The notes: a model not told the origin generated them from the letters alone. A stretch of 64,000 bases of DNA from Melastoma dodecandrum (GCA_029817715.1 JARUPY010000599.1:1-64000); one strand, 5' to 3'; shown: positions 47,370 through 57,301, counted from the first letter of the stretch. Made by a program: numbers and translations.

Positions 47370-48826
47370 GGGTTGTCCACGTCCTCCTCCGGCGCGGCGG
47401 AGCGCGCTGCGGTGAGGGCCGCGTCGGTGCCCGGGCGATGCGCCTCGACCCAGCCCTCGATGTTCCGTTGCGGCGCCGTGTTCACGGCGAGCGCGCCGGC
47501 GGGCACGTCCTTCCGGACGACGGTGCCGGCACCCGTGTAGACGCCGTCCCCGATGCTAACCGGGGCGACGAAGACGTTGTGCGAGCCCGTCCTGACCGCG
47601 GAGCCGACCTTCGTGCGGTGCTTGTGCACGCCGTCGTAGTTCGCCGTGATGGTGTTCGCGCCGATGTTCGAGCGCTCCCCCACCTCGGTGTCGCCGATGT
47701 ACGAGAGGTGCGGCACCTTCGAGCCGTCGCCGATGACCGCGTTCTTCGTCTCGACGAACGTGCCGATCTTGCCGCCCGCGCCGAGGCGGGTGCCGGGCCT
47801 GAGGTAGGCGAACGGCCCGACGTCGGCGCCCGCGCCGATCACCGCGAGGGTGGCGTCCGTGCGGTTGACCCGCGCGCCCTCGCCCACCTCCGTGTCGACG
47901 AGCGTCGTGTCGGGGCCGACGATCGCGCCGCGCTCGATCGCGGTCGCGCGCTGCAGCAGCGTGTTCGGGCGGATCTCCACGTCCTCCGCGATCGTGACGG
48001 TCGCGTCGATCCAGGTCGTGAGCGGGTCGATCACGGTGACGCCCGCCAGCTGGTGCCGGCGGACGATCGCGTCGTTCATCCGGCGCGCGGCCGCGGCGAG
48101 CTGCACGCGGTCGTTCACGCCCGCGACGACGCCCTCGTCCGCGGCGGGTACCGCGAGCACGGTCTCCCCCGCGTCCCGCGCGAGCGCGACGAGATCGGTG
48201 ATGTACCGCTCGCCCTGCACGTTCGCCGTGCCGAGCCCGGCGAGCCGCGCGGCGAGCCCCTCCGACCGGAACAGGTAGACGCCGCCGTTGCCCTCCCGGA
48301 TGCCGCGCTCGTCCGGGGTGGCGTCGCGCTCCTCCACGATCCGGAGGAACGCGCCGTCGGCGTCGCGGACGATCCGGCCGGCACCCGTCGGGTCGGCGAA
48401 GAACGCGGACAGCACCGTCGCGGCCGCGCCGCGCAGGTCGTGCTCGAGCCGCAGCGCCGTCATCGTGTCGGCGTCGACGTGCGGGAGGTCGCCGTTCACG
48501 ACGAGCACGTCGCCCTCGAAGCCGTCGAGCGCGGCCACCGCGACCTCGAGCGCGCGGCCGGTGCCGGGCAGCTCGTCCTGGTCGACGATCACGGCCTCCG
48601 GTGCGTGCAGGAGGGTGGCGGAGGCGACCGCGTCGCGCTCGTGCCGCACGACGACGGCGAGGCGGGCGGGCTGCAGCGCGCGGACCGCGACGAGCACGTG
48701 CCCGAGCATCGGCAGCCCGGCGATCTCGTGCAGGACCTTCGGGCGGCGGGACCGCATCCGGGTCCCCTGGCCGGCCGCGAGGACGACGACGGCGAGGGGG
48801 CGGGAGGTCTCGGGCCTGGTGGTCAT
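47366..48826 (-). CDS. glmU: Bifunctional UDP-GlcNAc pyrophosphorylase / glucosamine-1-phosphate acetyltransferase
   Basis: Produces UDP-GlcNAc for cell-wall synthesis. 486 residues, intact. The N-terminal uridylyltransferase has VVLAAGQGTRMRSRRPKVL, DEIPGTGRA-like DELPGTGRAL, NGDLPHVDADT and GNGGVYLFRSEGL. The C-terminal left-handed beta-helix shows hexapeptide repeats (IEIGDNVVI-like runs such as IRPNTLLQRATAIERGAIVG) and the acetyltransferase signature LSYIGDTEVGERSNIGANTITANYDG-type residues (given here in part: GANTITANYDG). The ATG at 48,826 has GAAGGAG 7 bases before it. tRNA-Gln lies just upstream. Confidence 0.97.
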   Translation of the reverse strand: MTTRPETSRPLAVVVLAAGQGTRMRSRRPKVLHEIAGLPMLGHVLVAVRALQPARLAVVVRHERDAVASATLLHAPEAVIVDQDELPGTGRALEVAVAALDGFEGDVLVVNGDLPHVDADTMTALRLEHDLRGAAATVLSAFFADPTGAGRIVRDADGAFLRIVEERDATPDERGIREGNGGVYLFRSEGLAARLAGLGTANVQGERYITDLVALARDAGETVLAVPAADEGVVAGVNDRVQLAAAARRMNDAIVRRHQLAGVTVIDPLTTWIDATVTIAEDVEIRPNTLLQRATAIERGAIVGPDTTLVDTEVGEGARVNRTDATLAVIGAGADVGPFAYLRPGTRLGAGGKIGTFVETKNAVIGDGSKVPHLSYIGDTEVGERSNIGANTITANYDGVHKHRTKVGSAVRTGSHNVFVAPVSIGDGVYTGAGTVVRKDVPAGALAVNTAPQRNIEGWVEAHRPGTDAALTAARSAAPEEDVDNP

Positions 48827-48938
48827 CCGGCTCCTTCGCTGCGGGCGCGCGCCGGGCAGCGCGAGCCGCCACCAACCCTAGGCCGCGCCACCGGGTTCCA
48901 CCTGGCGCGCACCGACGCGGCCGACCGACCCGGCCTCG

Positions 48939-49010
48939 CTCCGCCTCCAGGATTCGAACCTGGACCGCACAGCTCCAAAGGCTGACGTGCTGCCGTTACA
49001 CCAAGGCGGA
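48939..49010 (-). tRNA. tRNA-Gln (TTG)
   Basis: On the minus strand, the acceptor stem TCCGCCT/AGGCGGA, the anticodon loop CTTTGGA giving anticodon TTG, and the T-arm CCAGGTTCGAATCCTGG. Discriminator G; CCA is not encoded. Its position directly upstream of glmU is common in actinobacteria. One anticodon-stem pair looks like T-T, possibly an error. Confidence 0.93.
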
Positions 49011-49035
49011 TCGGGCGCCCCAAGTCTGCCGCACG

Positions 49036-49098
49036 GACTTTGCTCACGCTTCTTGCCGCCTCATCCGCGAGGAGGCGACAAGAAGCGTGAGCAAAGTC
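49036..49098. repeat. Hairpin family A, copy 2
   Basis: Arms GACTTTGCTCACGCTTCTTG and complement. It lies between the permease end and the tRNA, both on the minus strand. The permease frame as written runs through it and stops inside at 49,044. Confidence 0.85.
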
Positions 49099-50510
49099 AC
49101 CCGACCGTCGTGGAGGTCGCCGGATCGCACGCCGGTCGCTCGGTTCGCGACGACCGTCACGACCCAGAGGACCAGGCCGACGGCGACGAGCACGCCCGCG
49201 ATCACGTACTGCTGCGGGTCGCGGCCGGAGGTCCACGGCAGCACGAGCGCGAGGCACGCGGCGACACCGACCACCGGGAGCGCCGTGGGCGTGCGGAAGT
49301 GCTCGTGGTCGACCGGGTCGCGCCGGAGCACCAGCACGGCGACGTTCACGACCGCGAAGACGGAGAGCAGCAGGAGGGAGGTGGTGCCTCCGAGCAGCGC
49401 GACCACCGGGTTGTCGGCGCCCAGGGAGAGCACGGTGATGAGCACGACCGCCAGCGCGGTCGTGAAGAGCACGGCCGCGTACGGGGTGCGGCGGCGCGGC
49501 AGGACCCGGCCGAGGAACCGCGGCAGCACGGCCTGACGGCTCATCCCGTAGAGCAGCCGGCTCGCCATGAGCATGTTGATCAGGGCGCTGTTCGCGACGG
49601 CGAACATCGAGATGAACGGCAGCAGCGCGGCGATCGGGAACCCCGGCACCGCGGTCTGCACGACGGTCGTCAGCGGCGTCTCGCTCGCCGCGAGCTCCCC
49701 GACCGGCACCACCGCGACGGCGACGATCGAGACGAGCACGTAGAGCACGGCCGCGAGCCCCAGCCCGGTGAGCAGCATCCGCGGGAACGTCCTCGACGGC
49801 TCCTTCGTCTCCTCCGCCATGTTCACGCTGTCCTCGAACCCGACCATCGCGAAGAACGCGAGCGACGTCGCCGTGGTCACCGCGAGGAAGAACGACTTGT
49901 CCCCCGAGCTCTCGAACAGCACGACCCGGGAGAAGTCGGCGTTCCCGGCGAAGATCGCGAACGATCCGAGCAGCAGCACGAGCAGGAGGCCGGAGAGCTC
50001 GATCAGCGTGAACACCACGTTCAGGCCGACCCCTTCCGCGACGCCCCGGAGGTTCACCAGCAGGATCAGCAGCATGAACACGACGGCGACGGTGAGCGCG
50101 GTGCCGCCGCTGGGCGCGACGCCGAACGCGACCGCGAAGTTCGACGCGAAGGCGACGGAGGCGGCGGACGCGGAGGTGATCCCGGAGCACATCACCACGA
50201 ACATGACGAGGAAGGTGACGATGTGGATGCCGAACGCCTTGTGCACGTACAGGGCGGCGCCGGCGGCCTGCGGGTACTTCGTCACCAGCTCGAGGTAGGA
50301 GAACGCGGTGATCGTGGCGACGACGAACGCGACGAGGAACGGCAGCCACGCGGCGCCGCCCACCTCGCCGGCGACCTGGCCGGTGAGCGCGTAGACGCCG
50401 GTGCCGAGGATGTCGCCGATGATGAACAGCAGCAGCAGCTTGGGACCGATGGCGCGCTTCAGCTCGGGCTGCTGCTCGGCGGGCCTCGGCGCGGTCTGGG
50501 TGGCGGACAT
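49044..50510 (-). CDS. APC-superfamily amino-acid permease
   Basis: Cytoplasmic-membrane transporter of about 490 residues with twelve or more hydrophobic segments. The first helix has the APC signature LLLFIIGDILGTGVYALTG, followed by AAWLPFLVAFVVATITAFSYLELVTKYPQAAG, FFAMVGFEDSVNMAEETKEPSRTFPR and LINMLMASRLLYGMSRQAVLP, which are typical of the basic/cationic amino-acid group. The start is the ATG at 50,510. The last 20 residues (VTLLTLLVASSRMRRQEA) are translated hairpin A. A one-base error probably hides a TGA at the hairpin edge, so the true end is near 49,098. Confidence 0.9.
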   Translation of the reverse strand: MSATQTAPRPAEQQPELKRAIGPKLLLLFIIGDILGTGVYALTGQVAGEVGGAAWLPFLVAFVVATITAFSYLELVTKYPQAAGAALYVHKAFGIHIVTFLVMFVVMCSGITSASAASVAFASNFAVAFGVAPSGGTALTVAVVFMLLILLVNLRGVAEGVGLNVVFTLIELSGLLLVLLLGSFAIFAGNADFSRVVLFESSGDKSFFLAVTTATSLAFFAMVGFEDSVNMAEETKEPSRTFPRMLLTGLGLAAVLYVLVSIVAVAVVPVGELAASETPLTTVVQTAVPGFPIAALLPFISMFAVANSALINMLMASRLLYGMSRQAVLPRFLGRVLPRRRTPYAAVLFTTALAVVLITVLSLGADNPVVALLGGTTSLLLLSVFAVVNVAVLVLRRDPVDHEHFRTPTALPVVGVAACLALVLPWTSGRDPQQYVIAGVLVAVGLVLWVVTVVANRATGVRSGDLHDGRVTLLTLLVASSRMRRQEA

Positions 50511-50603
50511 CGCCCCAGCGTCCAGGAGCAGCGCCGATCGATGGCGGACTCCCAGCGCACGCTTACGGAGCGTCCGGGTGGGGTCCAGAAATCTGCAACG
50601 AAC

Positions 50604-52057
50604 ATGAACGGGGCTCCAGCCCGGGCCGTCGTGCCGATCCTGATCGGCCTGCTCGCGGCCACCGTCGCCGGGTGGGACGTGACCGTTCCCGGGGTCTGGC
50701 GCGACGAGGCCGCGTCGATCGCGATGGCGCAGCGCGACTGGCCCGCGTTCCTCGCGACGATCGCGCACGTCGACGTCGTGCACGCGGCTTTCTACGCGGT
50801 CCTGCACCTCTGGTTCGATCTGGTCGGGTACTCGCCGCTGAGCCTCCGGCTGCCGTCCCTCGCGGCGGCCGGCATCGACGCCGCGCTGGTGGATGCGCTC
50901 GGCACACGGCTGGCCCGGGCGCCCCGCAGGGATCGCGGCGGGGACTGGTCGCCGCGGTGCTGCCGACGCTCGTGTGGGCGGGCGGCGAGGGGCGCTCGTA
51001 CGCGTGGACGGCGGCGCTCGCGACCGGCGCGACCCTCGCCCTCCTGCACGCGTCCGCGCCGCACGCGACGCGCGCCCGGGCGGTCGCCGCCTGGATCGGG
51101 TACGCCGCGCTGCTCGCGCTCGGCATCGTGCTCTTCGTGGACGCCGTCCTGCTCGCGGTGGCGCACCTCCTGACGGTGCTGCTGGTCGCCCGCGGACGGC
51201 AGCGGCTCGTCGCGGTGCTCGCGATCCGCGGGCGGTGTCGCCGTCACGATCCCGCTGCTGCTCGCGGCGGCGCAGCAGACCGGCCAGCTCGCCTGGATCG
51301 TGCGCTACGGGGCGCCGACCGGGTGGGAGCTGCCCGCCCAGCAGGGGTTCCGCAGCGATGCGGTCGCGGTCGGCGCCGCGTCCGTGGTCCTGGTCGGCGT
51401 GGTCGTCGGTGCGCTCCGGAGGCGCCTCGCGCGCCGGGCGCTCGCGGTCGCGCTGCCGTGGGCGCTGCTGCCGCCCCTCGCGCTGGTCGCGGTGGGGCTG
51501 GTGCACGCGCCCGTCTACTGGCCGCGCTACGTCACCTTCACGGTGCCCGCGGTCGCGCTGCTCGTCGGGCTCGCGGCGGCGGCGCTCCCGCGGCCGCTGA
51601 CCGCGGTCACGCTGGTCGTCGTCGCCGCGCTCCGCCGTGCCGCAGATCGCCGCCGACCGCGCGCCGGACGCGAAGACCGACGGAGCGCTCCGGAACGGCG
51701 CGGCGCTGCTCGCGGCCGAGCGCTCCGCGGCCGACGGCGCCTCCGGGATCCTGTACGCGCCGTACCTCGACGTCCCGGACCTGACGACGCGGATCACCGC
51801 GATCGCGTACCCGGGCGCGTTCCGGGGGCTGGTGGACCTCCGCGCGACCGTGCCGCTGCAGGACAGCACCGAGCTGTTCGGCACGGACCGGTCCCTGCCG
51901 TCGGGGGCCGCGCGAGCCCGTGGCCTGCGCACGGTGTGGGTGCTGCTCAGCGAGACGCAGGACGTCCCGGTCGCGCGGCGCTGCACGCGGCGGGCTTCAC
52001 CGAGTCGGGCCGCTTCACGACGGCGGGTGCGCGACCCTGCTGCGCTTCACGCGCTGA
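50604..52057 (+). CDS. GT39/mannosyltransferase-like membrane glycosyltransferase, frameshifted
   Basis: Multi-pass protein of about 480 residues. The ATG at 50,604 gives ARAVVPILIGLLAATVAGWDVTVPGVWRDEAASIAMAQR, where the Asp-Glu pair in the first loop is the catalytic signature of polyprenyl-phosphate-sugar glycosyltransferases. Helices follow, in changing frames: LVAAVLPTLVWAGGEGRSYAW, AAWIGYAALLALGIVLFVD, VAVTIPLLLAAAQQT, LAVALPWALLPPLALVAVGLVH, YVTFTVPAVALLVGLAAAAL. Frame changes near 50,930, 51,230, 51,640, 51,990 and 52,030. The TGA at 52,055 overlaps hairpin A copy 3. Confidence 0.75.
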
Positions 52058-52117
52058 CTTTGCTCACGCTTCTTGCCGCCTCGGGGCGCGGAGGCGGCAA
52101 GAAGCGTGAGCAAAGTC
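52056..52117. repeat. Hairpin family A, copy 3
   Basis: Arms GACTTTGCTCACGCTTCTTG and complement at a convergent junction. With flanking bases the ends read TGACTTT and AAAGTCA, so the stop codon of each flanking gene (52,055 plus strand; 52,116-52,118 minus strand) overlaps the hairpin edge. Confidence 0.88.
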
Positions 52118-53892
52118 ACGCGCTCTCGAGGCGCTCCGCGGCCTCCAGCCACGCCAGCTCGAGGGCGTCGCGCTCCTCCTCGCGCTCGCGGATGCGCGCG
52201 GCGATCGTCTCGAGGCCGACGTAGTCGCTCTGGTCGTGCGTCGCGAGGGCGTCGTGGTCGGCCTCCGTCTCCGCCGTGAGCCGCTGCATCCGGCGGTCGA
52301 GGGAGGCGCGCTGCTTCTCCAGGTCGCGGCGCTCCGCGCCCGACAGCCCGGGCGCGGCCGCCTGCGCCGCGGTCGGCACGCCGACGCCGGACGCGTCCTC
52401 GAGGCCGAGGTCCTCGTCGACCCCGCCCGGCAGGTGCCGGAGGCGCCCGCCGACGACCGCGTACTGCTGGTCCGTCACCCGCTCGATCAGGTACCGGTCG
52501 TGGCTGACGACGAGCAGCGTGCCCGGCCAGGTGTCGAGGACGTCCTCCATCGCCGTGAGCATGTCCGTGTCGAGGTCGTTCGTCGGCTCGTCGAGGATGA
52601 GCACGTTCGGCCCGTCGAGCAGTACGAGCAGCAGCTGGAGGCGCCGCTTCCAGCCGCCCGACAGCTCCCCGATCCGGGTCGACAGCTGCGCGGACGGGAA
52701 CCCGAGCCGCTCGAGCAGCTGCCCGGGCGCGAGCGCGGTGTCGCCGACCCGGTACTCCGTCCGCAGGCGCCCGATCACGTCGAGCACCCGGTCGCCCGCG
52801 ACGTCCGCGAGCTCGTCGAGCTGCTGCGTCAGCCGCCGCACCCGCACCGTCTTGCCCTGCCGCACCCGACCCGCGGAAGGCGCGAGGGTGCCGTCGATCA
52901 GCGCGAGCAGCGTCGACTTCCCGGCGCCGTTCCGGCCGAGGATCCCGGTCCGCTCCCCCGGCGCGATCCGCCACTCGACGTGCTCGAGCACCGGCCTGCC
53001 GTCGTACGCGGCGGACGCGTCGACGAGGTCGACGACGTCCTTCCCGAGTCGCGCGACGGCGGTGCTCGCCAGCTCGACGCTGTTCCGGGGCGGCGGCACG
53101 TCCGCGATCAGCTCGTTCGCCGCGTCCGATGCGGGAACTGCGGCTTGGAGGTGCGGGCGGGCGGTCCCCGACGGAGCCACGCGAGCTCCTTCCGCAGGAG
53201 GTTCTGCCGACGCGCCTCCATCGCCTGCGCCTGCCGGTCGCGCTCGAGCCGCTGCAGCACGTACGCGGCGTACCCGCCCTCGAACGCGTCGACCGTGCGG
53301 TCGTGCACCTCCCACATCCGCGCGCACACGGCGTCGAGGAACCAGCGGTCGTGGCTCACGGTGACGATCGCGCCCTGCCCCGCGGCCCACCGCGCGTTCA
53401 GGTGCGCGGCGAGCCAGCGCACGCCCTCGATGTCGAGGTGGTTCGTCGGCTCGTCGAGCAGGAGCACGTCGTGGTCGGTCGTGAGCAGCGCCGCGAGGGC
53501 GACGCGGCGCCGCTGCCCTCCCGACAGCGACCCGATCGCCGCCTCCGGGTCCACGCCGTGCAGCAGTCCCGCGAGCACCTCGCGGACGCGGCGGTCCCCG
53601 GCCCACTCGTGCTCGGCGCGGCCGCCGACGACCGCGTCGAGCACGGTGCCGTCGTGGAGCCGGTCCTCCTGGTCCAGCACGCCGATGCGGACGCCGTTCC
53701 GCGCCGCGTGACCCGGCCCGCGTCCGGCTCGCGGGTGCCGGCGAGGACCCCGAGCAGCGTCGACTTGCCCTCGCCGTTGCGCCCGACGACGCCGATCCGG
53801 TCGCCCGTCTCGAGCCCGAGCGACAGCTCGTCGAGGATCACCCGGGTCGTCGTCTCGAACCGGATGCGCTCCGCGCCGACCAGGTGTGCCAC
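52116..53892 (-). CDS. ABC-F family ATPase (ribosome-associated type), frameshifted
   Basis: Soluble protein with two ABC domains and no membrane part, as in translational ABC-F factors. Domain 1: FETTTRVILDELSLGLETGD, Walker A VVGRNGEGKSTLLGVL, signature IGSLSGGQRRRVALAALL, Walker B VLLLDEPTNHLDIEGVRWL, H-loop VSHDRWFLD. Linker RLERDRQAQAMEARRQNLLRK. Domain 2: LGRNGAGKSTLLALI, GELSGGWKRRLQLL, LILDEPTNDLDTDM. A C-terminal coiled coil (LEKQRASLDRRMQRLTAE) follows. Frame changes near 53,715 and 53,135. Start GTG at 53,892. It is usually found next to ispE, as nearly the case here. Confidence 0.92.
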
Positions 53893-53968
53893 GGACGAGA
53901 AGCGTACGGACGCGCTGGCGTGCCCCTGGTTCCGGAGGAATCGGAGGCGCGGCTGCCAGGATCGCGCT

Positions 53969-54793
53969 ATGGCTGCTCCGGGACCCGTCGACATCGGCAT
54001 CATCGGCGGCGTCGGGCAGCAGCTCGAGCTGAAGGACGCGGTGGAGCTCGACGTCCGGACGCCGTACGGACCCACCTCCACCCCGATCCGCGTCGGCCTC
54101 CTCGGCGGCAAGCGCGTCGCGTACGTCATCCGGCGCGGGGTCGACAACGTGCTGCAGCCGCACCTCGTGCCGTACTGCGCGAACGTGTGGGCGCTCGCCT
54201 CGGTCGGGGTCACCTCGCTCATCACGACGACCGCCGCGGGCGGCCTCCGCGACTCCTTCCCGCCCGGCGTCTTCGTCGTCACGGACCAGCTGATCGACCG
54301 CACGACGGGGCGCCCGCTCACGTTCTACGACCGGGGCGACGTGATCGAGCTGGCGCCTGCGGACCCGTTCGACGCGACGCTGCGGGGGCTCGCGACGGAG
54401 GCGCTCGGCGACCAGGGTGTGCGGTACCGGGACTTCGGCACCGCCGTCGTGATCAACGGACCCCGGTTCTCCACCCGCGCCGAGTCGCGGTGGCACGCGG
54501 CGGCCGGCGGCGACCTCGTCGTGACCACGTTGATGCCGGAGACGATCCTCGCGCTCGAGCTCGGGATGGGCGTCGTCAACGTGTCGTTCGTCACCGACAG
54601 CGACGCCGGGGCGGGCACCGGGCCGTCCGAGGCGGTGAGCGCGGACCTCGTGCGGCGTCGGGTCGCGCAGGCCCGGCCGGTGCTCGTCCGCACCGTGACG
54701 GAGATCGCGCGCCGGATCCCCGCGGGCTTCCGGCCCGGCACCGATGTGCCGGCGGCCGCGATCGCGGCGGTGCTCGCCCGCGAACCGGTCTGA
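53969..54793 (+). CDS. mtnP: S-methyl-5'-thioadenosine phosphorylase-like protein
   Basis: 274 residues, intact. MTAP-type purine nucleoside phosphorylase, expected to cleave methylthioadenosine to adenine and methylthioribose-1-phosphate, the MtnA substrate. Seen: VDIGIIGGVGQQLE, VLQPHLVPYCANVWALASVGV, FVVTDQLIDRTTGRPLTFYD, INGPRFSTRAESR and NVSFVTDSDAG with both Asp that contact the purine. Two phosphate-site positions differ from the usual family: the GGTG loop is GGVG and RHG is RRG, so activity or preference may differ. The ATG lies 6 bases after CAGGAT (leaderless). A plain PNP is less likely. Confidence 0.78.
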   Translation: MAAPGPVDIGIIGGVGQQLELKDAVELDVRTPYGPTSTPIRVGLLGGKRVAYVIRRGVDNVLQPHLVPYCANVWALASVGVTSLITTTAAGGLRDSFPPGVFVVTDQLIDRTTGRPLTFYDRGDVIELAPADPFDATLRGLATEALGDQGVRYRDFGTAVVINGPRFSTRAESRWHAAAGGDLVVTTLMPETILALELGMGVVNVSFVTDSDAGAGTGPSEAVSADLVRRRVAQARPVLVRTVTEIARRIPAGFRPGTDVPAAAIAAVLAREPV

Positions 54794-54798
54794 CCTCG

Positions 54799-54818
54799 TG
54801 CCCCTGGAACCGGGGGCA
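54799..54818 (+). terminator. Short GC hairpin after mtnP
   Basis: TGCCCC-TGGAACCG-GGGGCA, 6 pairs, starting 5 bases past the mtnP stop. No U-tract. Possible terminator before the methyltransferase-like gene. Confidence 0.45.
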
Positions 54819-54861
54819 AACCAGAAGCCACCCTGGCGGATCCGCACTACGAACGACCGCC

Positions 54862-55317
54862 GTGACGAGCGCTGCGGACCGGTCGGCACTCGACGACCTG
54901 TCGGCACCGCTGCTCGTCGTGCGCTGCGGGGACGGCCGGATGCTCTGGGCTGCGATCGACGCGGGGATCCCCGCCATCGGCATCGACACGGACGTCGCGG
55001 CCATCGCCGCGAGCGTCGGGCAGGGGCTGCCGGTGCTGCGCCGGCGGCTGTCGGATCCGCTGCCGCGGGAGGGCGCGTGGGCCTCGATCCTTCTCGTCGA
55101 GGGCGCGGTGCGCGCCGGTGACGACGTCGAGGCGGTGCTCGAGCGCTGCTCCGACCTGCTCGTCCCGGGCGGCGTGGTCGTGATCGAGGCGACCGCCGCG
55201 CCGGAGCGGGACGCGCACGACGCGATCCCGATGCTCCTCCGGGCCGCGTCCGCGTTCGACCTCGACCGGTTGTGGGAGTCGGAGGGCCGCTGGTTCGTGC
55301 GCCTCCGCAAGCCCTGA
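54862..55317 (+). CDS. SAM-dependent methyltransferase-like protein
   Basis: 151 residues, intact. The GTG at 54,862 gives a Rossmann-like fold: LLVVRCGDGRMLWAAIDAG in place of the glycine-rich loop, GIPAIGIDTDVAAIAAS with an acidic residue at the end of strand 2, ASILLVEGAVRAGDDVEAVLERCSDLLVPGGVVVIEAT (motif post-II) and WFVRLRKP at the end. The fold is shorter than usual and motif I is degenerate, so it may not bind SAM. It ends 4 bases from the convergent ispE stop. Confidence 0.6.
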   Translation: MTSAADRSALDDLSAPLLVVRCGDGRMLWAAIDAGIPAIGIDTDVAAIAASVGQGLPVLRRRLSDPLPREGAWASILLVEGAVRAGDDVEAVLERCSDLLVPGGVVVIEATAAPERDAHDAIPMLLRAASAFDLDRLWESEGRWFVRLRKP

Positions 55318-55321
55318 GGGG

Positions 55322-56245
55322 TCAGCCGACCACGCGGGCGCCGGGCGCGGGCCCGGTCGCGCGCAGCACCGTGTGCTGCGCGGCGGACAGGGCGATCTGG
55401 AGGCTGAGCGCCGCGTCGAGGTCGGCGGCGAGGAACGCGATGGTCGGTCCGGAGCCGGACACGATGCCGGCGAGCGCACCGTTGCCCTCGCCCAGCTCGA
55501 GCAGGTCGGCGAGCTCCGGCCGCAGGTGCAGGGCCGCGACCTGCAGGTCGTTGTGCAGCGATTCCGCCAGCGCGACCGGGTCGCCGGACCGGAGGGCCTG
55601 CAGCACGTCCGCGTCGACCTGCGGCGTCGACACCGGCGGCAGGTCGGCGGCGTGCCGCTCGCGGTGCTCGTCGAGCGCGCCGTAGACGAGCGGCGTGCTG
55701 AGCCCCGGCTCGCTGAGCGCGATCACCCAGTGGAACGGCCCCTTCGCGAGCGCCGGGCTGAGCCGGTCCCCCCGGCCCGTCCCGATCGCCGTGCCGCCGG
55801 TGAGCGCGAAGGGCACGTCGGCACCGAGCTCGGCGCCCAGCTCGAGCAGCTCCTCGCGGCCCAGCCCGAGGCCCCACAGCGCGTCGAGCCCGACGAGCGC
55901 GGCGGCGGCGTCGGCCGACCCGCCACCCATGCCGCCCGCGATCGGCACCCGCTTCACGACGGAGATCCGCGCCCCGCCCCGGTATCCGGAACGCGCCTGC
56001 AGCAGGTGCGCGGCCCGGATCACGAGGGTCGTGCGGTCCACGGGCAGCGCGCCCGTGCCGATCGGGCCGGAGAACGACAGCGACAGCTCGGTGTCGCGCT
56101 CGGCGTGCAGCTCCTCGAAGAGCGAGACCGCCTGGTACGCCGTCGCGACGTCGTGGTAGCCGTCGGGCAGCGCCGCGCCGACCCGCATGGCGACGTTGAC
56201 CTTGCCGGGTGCCCGCACCACCACCTCGCGCACTGCAGCGCCCAT
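55322..56245 (-). CDS. ispE: 4-diphosphocytidyl-2-C-methyl-D-erythritol kinase
   Basis: GHMP kinase of the MEP isoprenoid pathway. 307 residues, intact. Motif 1 is [23 protein letters not shown], motif 2 the ATP loop [17 protein letters not shown], and motif 3 [17 protein letters not shown]. The ATG is at 56,245. In many actinobacteria it follows rsmA directly; here a PRC/DUF2382 gene on the other strand lies between them. Confidence 0.96.
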   Translation of the reverse strand: MGAAVREVVVRAPGKVNVAMRVGAALPDGYHDVATAYQAVSLFEELHAERDTELSLSFSGPIGTGALPVDRTTLVIRAAHLLQARSGYRGGARISVVKRVPIAGGMGGGSADAAAALVGLDALWGLGLGREELLELGAELGADVPFALTGGTAIGTGRGDRLSPALAKGPFHWVIALSEPGLSTPLVYGALDEHRERHAADLPPVSTPQVDADVLQALRSGDPVALAESLHNDLQVAALHLRPELADLLELGEGNGALAGIVSGSGPTIAFLAADLDAALSLQIALSAAQHTVLRATGPAPGARVVG

Positions 56246-56332
56246 GCGACGAACCTACCGAGCGTTCCCCGAACGCCGTCCCCCGCGATGGCCTAGTCTT
56301 CCGGACACCCACGCTGATCAGGAGTTCCGCCC

Positions 56333-57301
56333 GTGCTCGCTGCCGACGCCGACGCCGCGTCCCTCGCCGGGACGGAGCTCGTCGACCGCCGCGGGGAGCG
56401 GATCGGGCGGGTCCGCCAGGTCTATCCCGACGGCGCACGACCCGCGTGGGTCGGCGTCCGCGCGAACCTGTTCGGCACCGAGGAGGTGCTGGTCCCGCTC
56501 GACGACGCGGAGCTCGAGGACGACGTGATCGGCGTCCCGCTCGTCCGCGCCCGGTTCCAGGCGGCGCCGCGACGGCGCCCGGACGCACCGCTCCTCGACG
56601 CCGAGCGCGACGCGCTGCGCACCTTCTGGGCGGCAGCGGAGCCGCTCCCCGGCACCGCGCAGGAGGCGCCCGCGGCGGAGCCCGGGCCCGCGCCCGCGGC
56701 CCAGGAGGAGCCCGGCGTGATGACCGCCTCCGAGGAGCGCCTCCTGATCGGCACCGAGCGGGTGCCGCGCACCAGGGTCCGGCTGCGCAAGGTCGTGGTC
56801 ACCGAGCAGCAGACCGTCACCGTGCCGGTGCGGCGCGAGGAGTACCGCCTGATCAGAGAGCCGATCGTCGACGGCGAGCCGGTGGCCGGAGCCGTCATCG
56901 GCGCCGACGAGCAGGAGGTCGTGCTCTACGAGGAGCGGGTCGTCGTGACGACCGAGGTCGTCCCCGTCGAGCGCATCCGGCTCGTCAAGGAGGAGGTCGT
57001 CGAGCACCGCGAGGTGTCCGGCGAGGTCCGCCGGGAACGCATCGACCTCGTGGACGACGACGCCGCGATCGAGGTCCTGCCGATCGAGCCCGAACCATTG
57101 CCGGACGTCGACGAGCCGACCGATGCTGAGACCGTCGAGCCGCTCGCGCTGGAGGCGCCGCGGCCTCAGCTCGAGGCGCGCGCGATGGCGACGAAGCGGC
57201 CGACGTCGAGCCGCTCGCCGCGCAAGCCGGGGTCGACCGCCGCCCGCTCGAGGACCTCGGCGGCCGCCGACGCCCCGCCGAGCACCGGCGCCAAGGACTG
57301 A
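56333..57301 (+). CDS. PRC-barrel and DUF2382 (YsnF/AvaK) stress protein
   Basis: Up to 322 residues. N-terminal PRC-barrel-like part ([32 protein letters not shown] and [18 protein letters not shown]), an Ala/Pro/Glu linker, and the DUF2382 region [44 protein letters not shown] and [26 protein letters not shown]. The GTG at 56,333 follows AGGAG, and TAGTCT about 35 bases upstream could be its -10. The last 45 residues overlap rsmA antisense and look unlike the family. A one-base error near 57,125 that hides a TGA is likely. Confidence 0.8.
   Translation: MLAADADAASLAGTELVDRRGERIGRVRQVYPDGARPAWVGVRANLFGTEEVLVPLDDAELEDDVIGVPLVRARFQAAPRRRPDAPLLDAERDALRTFWAAAEPLPGTAQEAPAAEPGPAPAAQEEPGVMTASEERLLIGTERVPRTRVRLRKVVVTEQQTVTVPVRREEYRLIREPIVDGEPVAGAVIGADEQEVVLYEERVVVTTEVVPVERIRLVKEEVVEHREVSGEVRRERIDLVDDDAAIEVLPIEPEPLPDVDEPTDAETVEPLALEAPRPQLEARAMATKRPTSSRSPRKPGSTAARSRTSAAADAPPSTGAKD

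Noticed and set aside
49044..49098. Translation of hairpin A as a genuine C-terminus of the amino-acid permease
   Set aside because: The tail is only the palindrome read as protein. A stop codon lies at its edge one frame away, as in the other family A copies.
54794..54861. A tRNA-like or conserved peptide signal on the minus strand after mtnP
   Set aside because: No cloverleaf, anticodon stem or T-arm can be drawn. The visible structure is only the short GC hairpin.
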